A stretch of DNA of 64,000 bases. It comes from Pseudomonas yamanorum (GTDB taxonomy: Bacteria > Pseudomonadota > Gammaproteobacteria > Pseudomonadales > Pseudomonadaceae). Made by a program: the position numbers and the translations under genes. How positions within the stretch are numbered: the stretch's first letter is position 1; every line of letters starts with the position of its first letter. The notes beneath the pieces are model-generated. The model saw only the letters and a program-made list of their open reading frames with translations. It was not told where the DNA came from and did no database searches. Below are positions 63,149-64,000 of the stretch, piece after piece. The stretch is taken from contig NZ_LT629793.1 of the NCBI RefSeq assembly GCF_900105735.1, positions 930,001-994,000 of the forward strand. Reading direction: 5' to 3'.

Positions 63149-63692
63149 CTTCCACCCCGATGATTACTTGCTTGGGCTCGGGCAGGCCCTTATTCGGGTC
63201 TTCCAGTTCGCGGCGCAGCTTCTCGTTGGTGAGGCGGCGGGTCTCAAGGTCTTCCTTGGTGCGCTCAAGACTTTCAACGCGCGCTGTGAGCCGGTCGATC
63301 AGGCTGGAGTAGTCGCGCACCTTGCTCGTAGTCGTGATTGAGGTGAGCGAGGTTTCTTTGCCGCTGACCAGGATCGGCTCTTCCTTCTCCGACTCCACCT
63401 CAAGCGTGTTGCCGAACTCGCTCTCCCTGGCCAGCGCACGCATCAAGCGCACTCGCGTCAGCCGCAACTCATCATCCACACGCCCCAGCTCAATGCTGGC
63501 AAGCATGTCGTTCTCTTCGTCAGTCAGGAATCGGCTGTAGATCGAGCCGGGCTTTGCAGCGTTCTTGTTGCCCCTCTGTTCCTTGGGACCTGAACTCTTG
63601 CCGCCGTGTAGCTTGCAGCGAGAGGAACCCGGTATCGCGTGACGCTTGCATGGTTCCCCGTTGCCGCGCTTGGATGCGCCGCATAGGGCCAT
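63123..63692 (-). CDS. terminase small subunit-like protein
   Basis: A 189-residue protein with an N-terminal Cys/His part (CGASKRGNGEPCKRHAIPGSSRCKLHGGKSSG), the HGGXSTG-type DNA-binding head found in terS-like phage proteins. A helical middle and a coiled coil (about 130-165: SLIDRLTARVESLERTKEDL) follow. Start MALCGASKR at ATG 63692; an ATG 4 codons upstream is less likely. It recognises the packaging site and feeds DNA to the large subunit. Confidence 0.8.
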   Translation of the reverse strand: MALCGASKRGNGEPCKRHAIPGSSRCKLHGGKSSGPKEQRGNKNAAKPGSIYSRFLTDEENDMLASIELGRVDDELRLTRVRLMRALARESEFGNTLEVESEKEEPILVSGKETSLTSITTTSKVRDYSSLIDRLTARVESLERTKEDLETRRLTNEKLRRELEDPNKGLPEPKQVIIGVEDASCPDAE

Positions 63693-63731
63693 AGTCAGCC
63701 TCATTCATGGGGTTGGTTTTCGCAGAACGAT

Positions 63732-63773
63732 TCATTCAATGCATTCGAACGTCATTCAATGATCATTCGATTG
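63732..63773. repeat. tandem repeats upstream of terS
   Basis: Two units, 20 and 22 bp, share TCATTCAATG followed by CATTCGA at nearly the same offset; CATTC recurs at 63733, 63742, 63753 and 63764 (spacings of 9, 11 and 11 bp). They lie 40-80 bp upstream of the terS start, so they could be a terS-binding packaging site or an activator site. Confidence 0.6.
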
Positions 63774-63782
63774 ATTTTCCCC

Positions 63783-64000
63783 TCACCAGCCGCCGACCAT
63801 CTTGGCCCCTACCGCCATACCGGCGACGAACACCAGCACGACCAGCAGCGAGCCAATGCTTGGGGTCATCGATTCCAGCGGTTGGCGCATGGGTGGTGGC
63901 TCGGGAGGCTTAACTGCCTGGCACGTACCGCACATTGGAATGCGCTGGTCCGTAATCAACGACACTCCGCACCCATTGCAAGCGGCGCACCTGGCGGGAG
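63783..64000 (-). CDS. partial zinc-ribbon membrane protein (5' end outside window)
   Basis: The frame stays open to the window edge, so the start is not visible. The readable 72 residues begin with a Cys cluster (CAACNGCG, then CGTC 17 residues after the last Cys of the cluster), consistent with zinc binding. A Pro-rich linker and one C-terminal hydrophobic helix (IGSLLVVLVFVAGMAVGAKM) follow. A GTG at 63965 could start a 60-aa version, but this would cut the Cys cluster. Function unknown; it lies next to the terminase genes. Confidence 0.5.
   Translation of the reverse strand, partial: PARCAACNGCGVSLITDQRIPMCGTCQAVKPPEPPPMRQPLESMTPSIGSLLVVLVFVAGMAVGAKMVGGW

Noticed and set aside
39403..64000. 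Searched for an integrase, excisionase, repressor or replication genes
   Set aside because: None of the visible genes has these features. Only late genes and the SOS-box gene are present, so the early region must lie beyond the window.

Overview
The window reads as a Pseudomonas chromosome, most likely the P. fluorescens group. Support comes from the gene content (a 64-aa RsmE-type CsrA protein, periplasmic glutaminase-asparaginase, DUF1654, DUF2790 and PtrA-like small proteins, a hydroxyproline catabolic cluster and a REPIN-like doublet) and from GC-rich codon use. Positions 1 to about 39,350 are ordinary chromosome. Positions 39,354 to the right edge are the late half of a lambda-like siphovirus prophage, read on the minus strand. 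No CRISPR array, rRNA, intact tRNA, insertion sequence or integrase is visible.

Chromosomal layout, left to right. There is a cold shock protein, a small I78-type lipoprotein and two small unknowns. Next is a minus-strand ribose operon in transcription order rbsB-rbsA-rbsC-rbsR-rbsK-rbsD-nucleoside hydrolase (8625 to 1658), with a perfect LacI-type operator upstream. ansB follows, preceded by a sigma-54 promoter and two AauR-type sites. Then come a DUF1654-endonuclease I pair behind a LexA-like box, a SPOR lipoprotein, rsmE, a DUF2214 membrane protein and a HAD phosphatase. A probable copper-responsive block (PtrA-like peptide, secreted alpha/beta hydrolase, DUF2790 peptide, copRS-like pair) carries two CopR-type boxes. 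A DUF969-DUF979-pcp operon is followed by a Fur-box-preceded fbpABC-type ferric transporter. A four-gene unit (COG4705 membrane protein, lipoprotein, response regulator, histidine kinase) comes next, then a trans-4-hydroxy-L-proline catabolic cluster (AraC regulator, permease, 2-epimerase, deaminase, semialdehyde dehydrogenase, D-hydroxyproline dehydrogenase) interrupted by a REPIN, a lipase-like hydrolase and a GNAT acetyltransferase.

Prophage. The 3' half of a tRNA-Val(GAC) gene with its native terminator (39,295-39,402) marks one attachment end; the rest of the element and the intact tRNA should lie beyond 64,000. From right to left in transcription order the genes are: small terminase, large terminase, portal, DUF2213 protease/scaffold-like protein, cement protein, DUF2184 capsid protein, connector and head-tail genes, tail terminator, tail tube, G/GT chaperones with a canonical -1 slippery site, a superinfection-immunity-like moron, tape measure, tail tip genes M-L-K-I-J, variable tail-fibre genes, a GH19 endolysin and nested spanins. 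The last gene before the att site is on the opposite strand behind a perfect palindromic LexA-type box.

Most notable points: (1) the portal protein carries a C-terminal 2H-phosphoesterase domain with two HxT motifs, like anti-CBASS Acb1; (2) a transmembrane zinc-ribbon moron sits inside the tail operon; (3) two nearly identical LexA boxes, one on the chromosome and one at the prophage edge, suggest SOS-linked genes; (4) a repeated terminator-plus-leader cassette abuts several late-gene start codons; (5) two perfect matches to the CopR box precede a hydrolase and a DUF2790 peptide. All functional calls are by reading the sequence; no database search was run.
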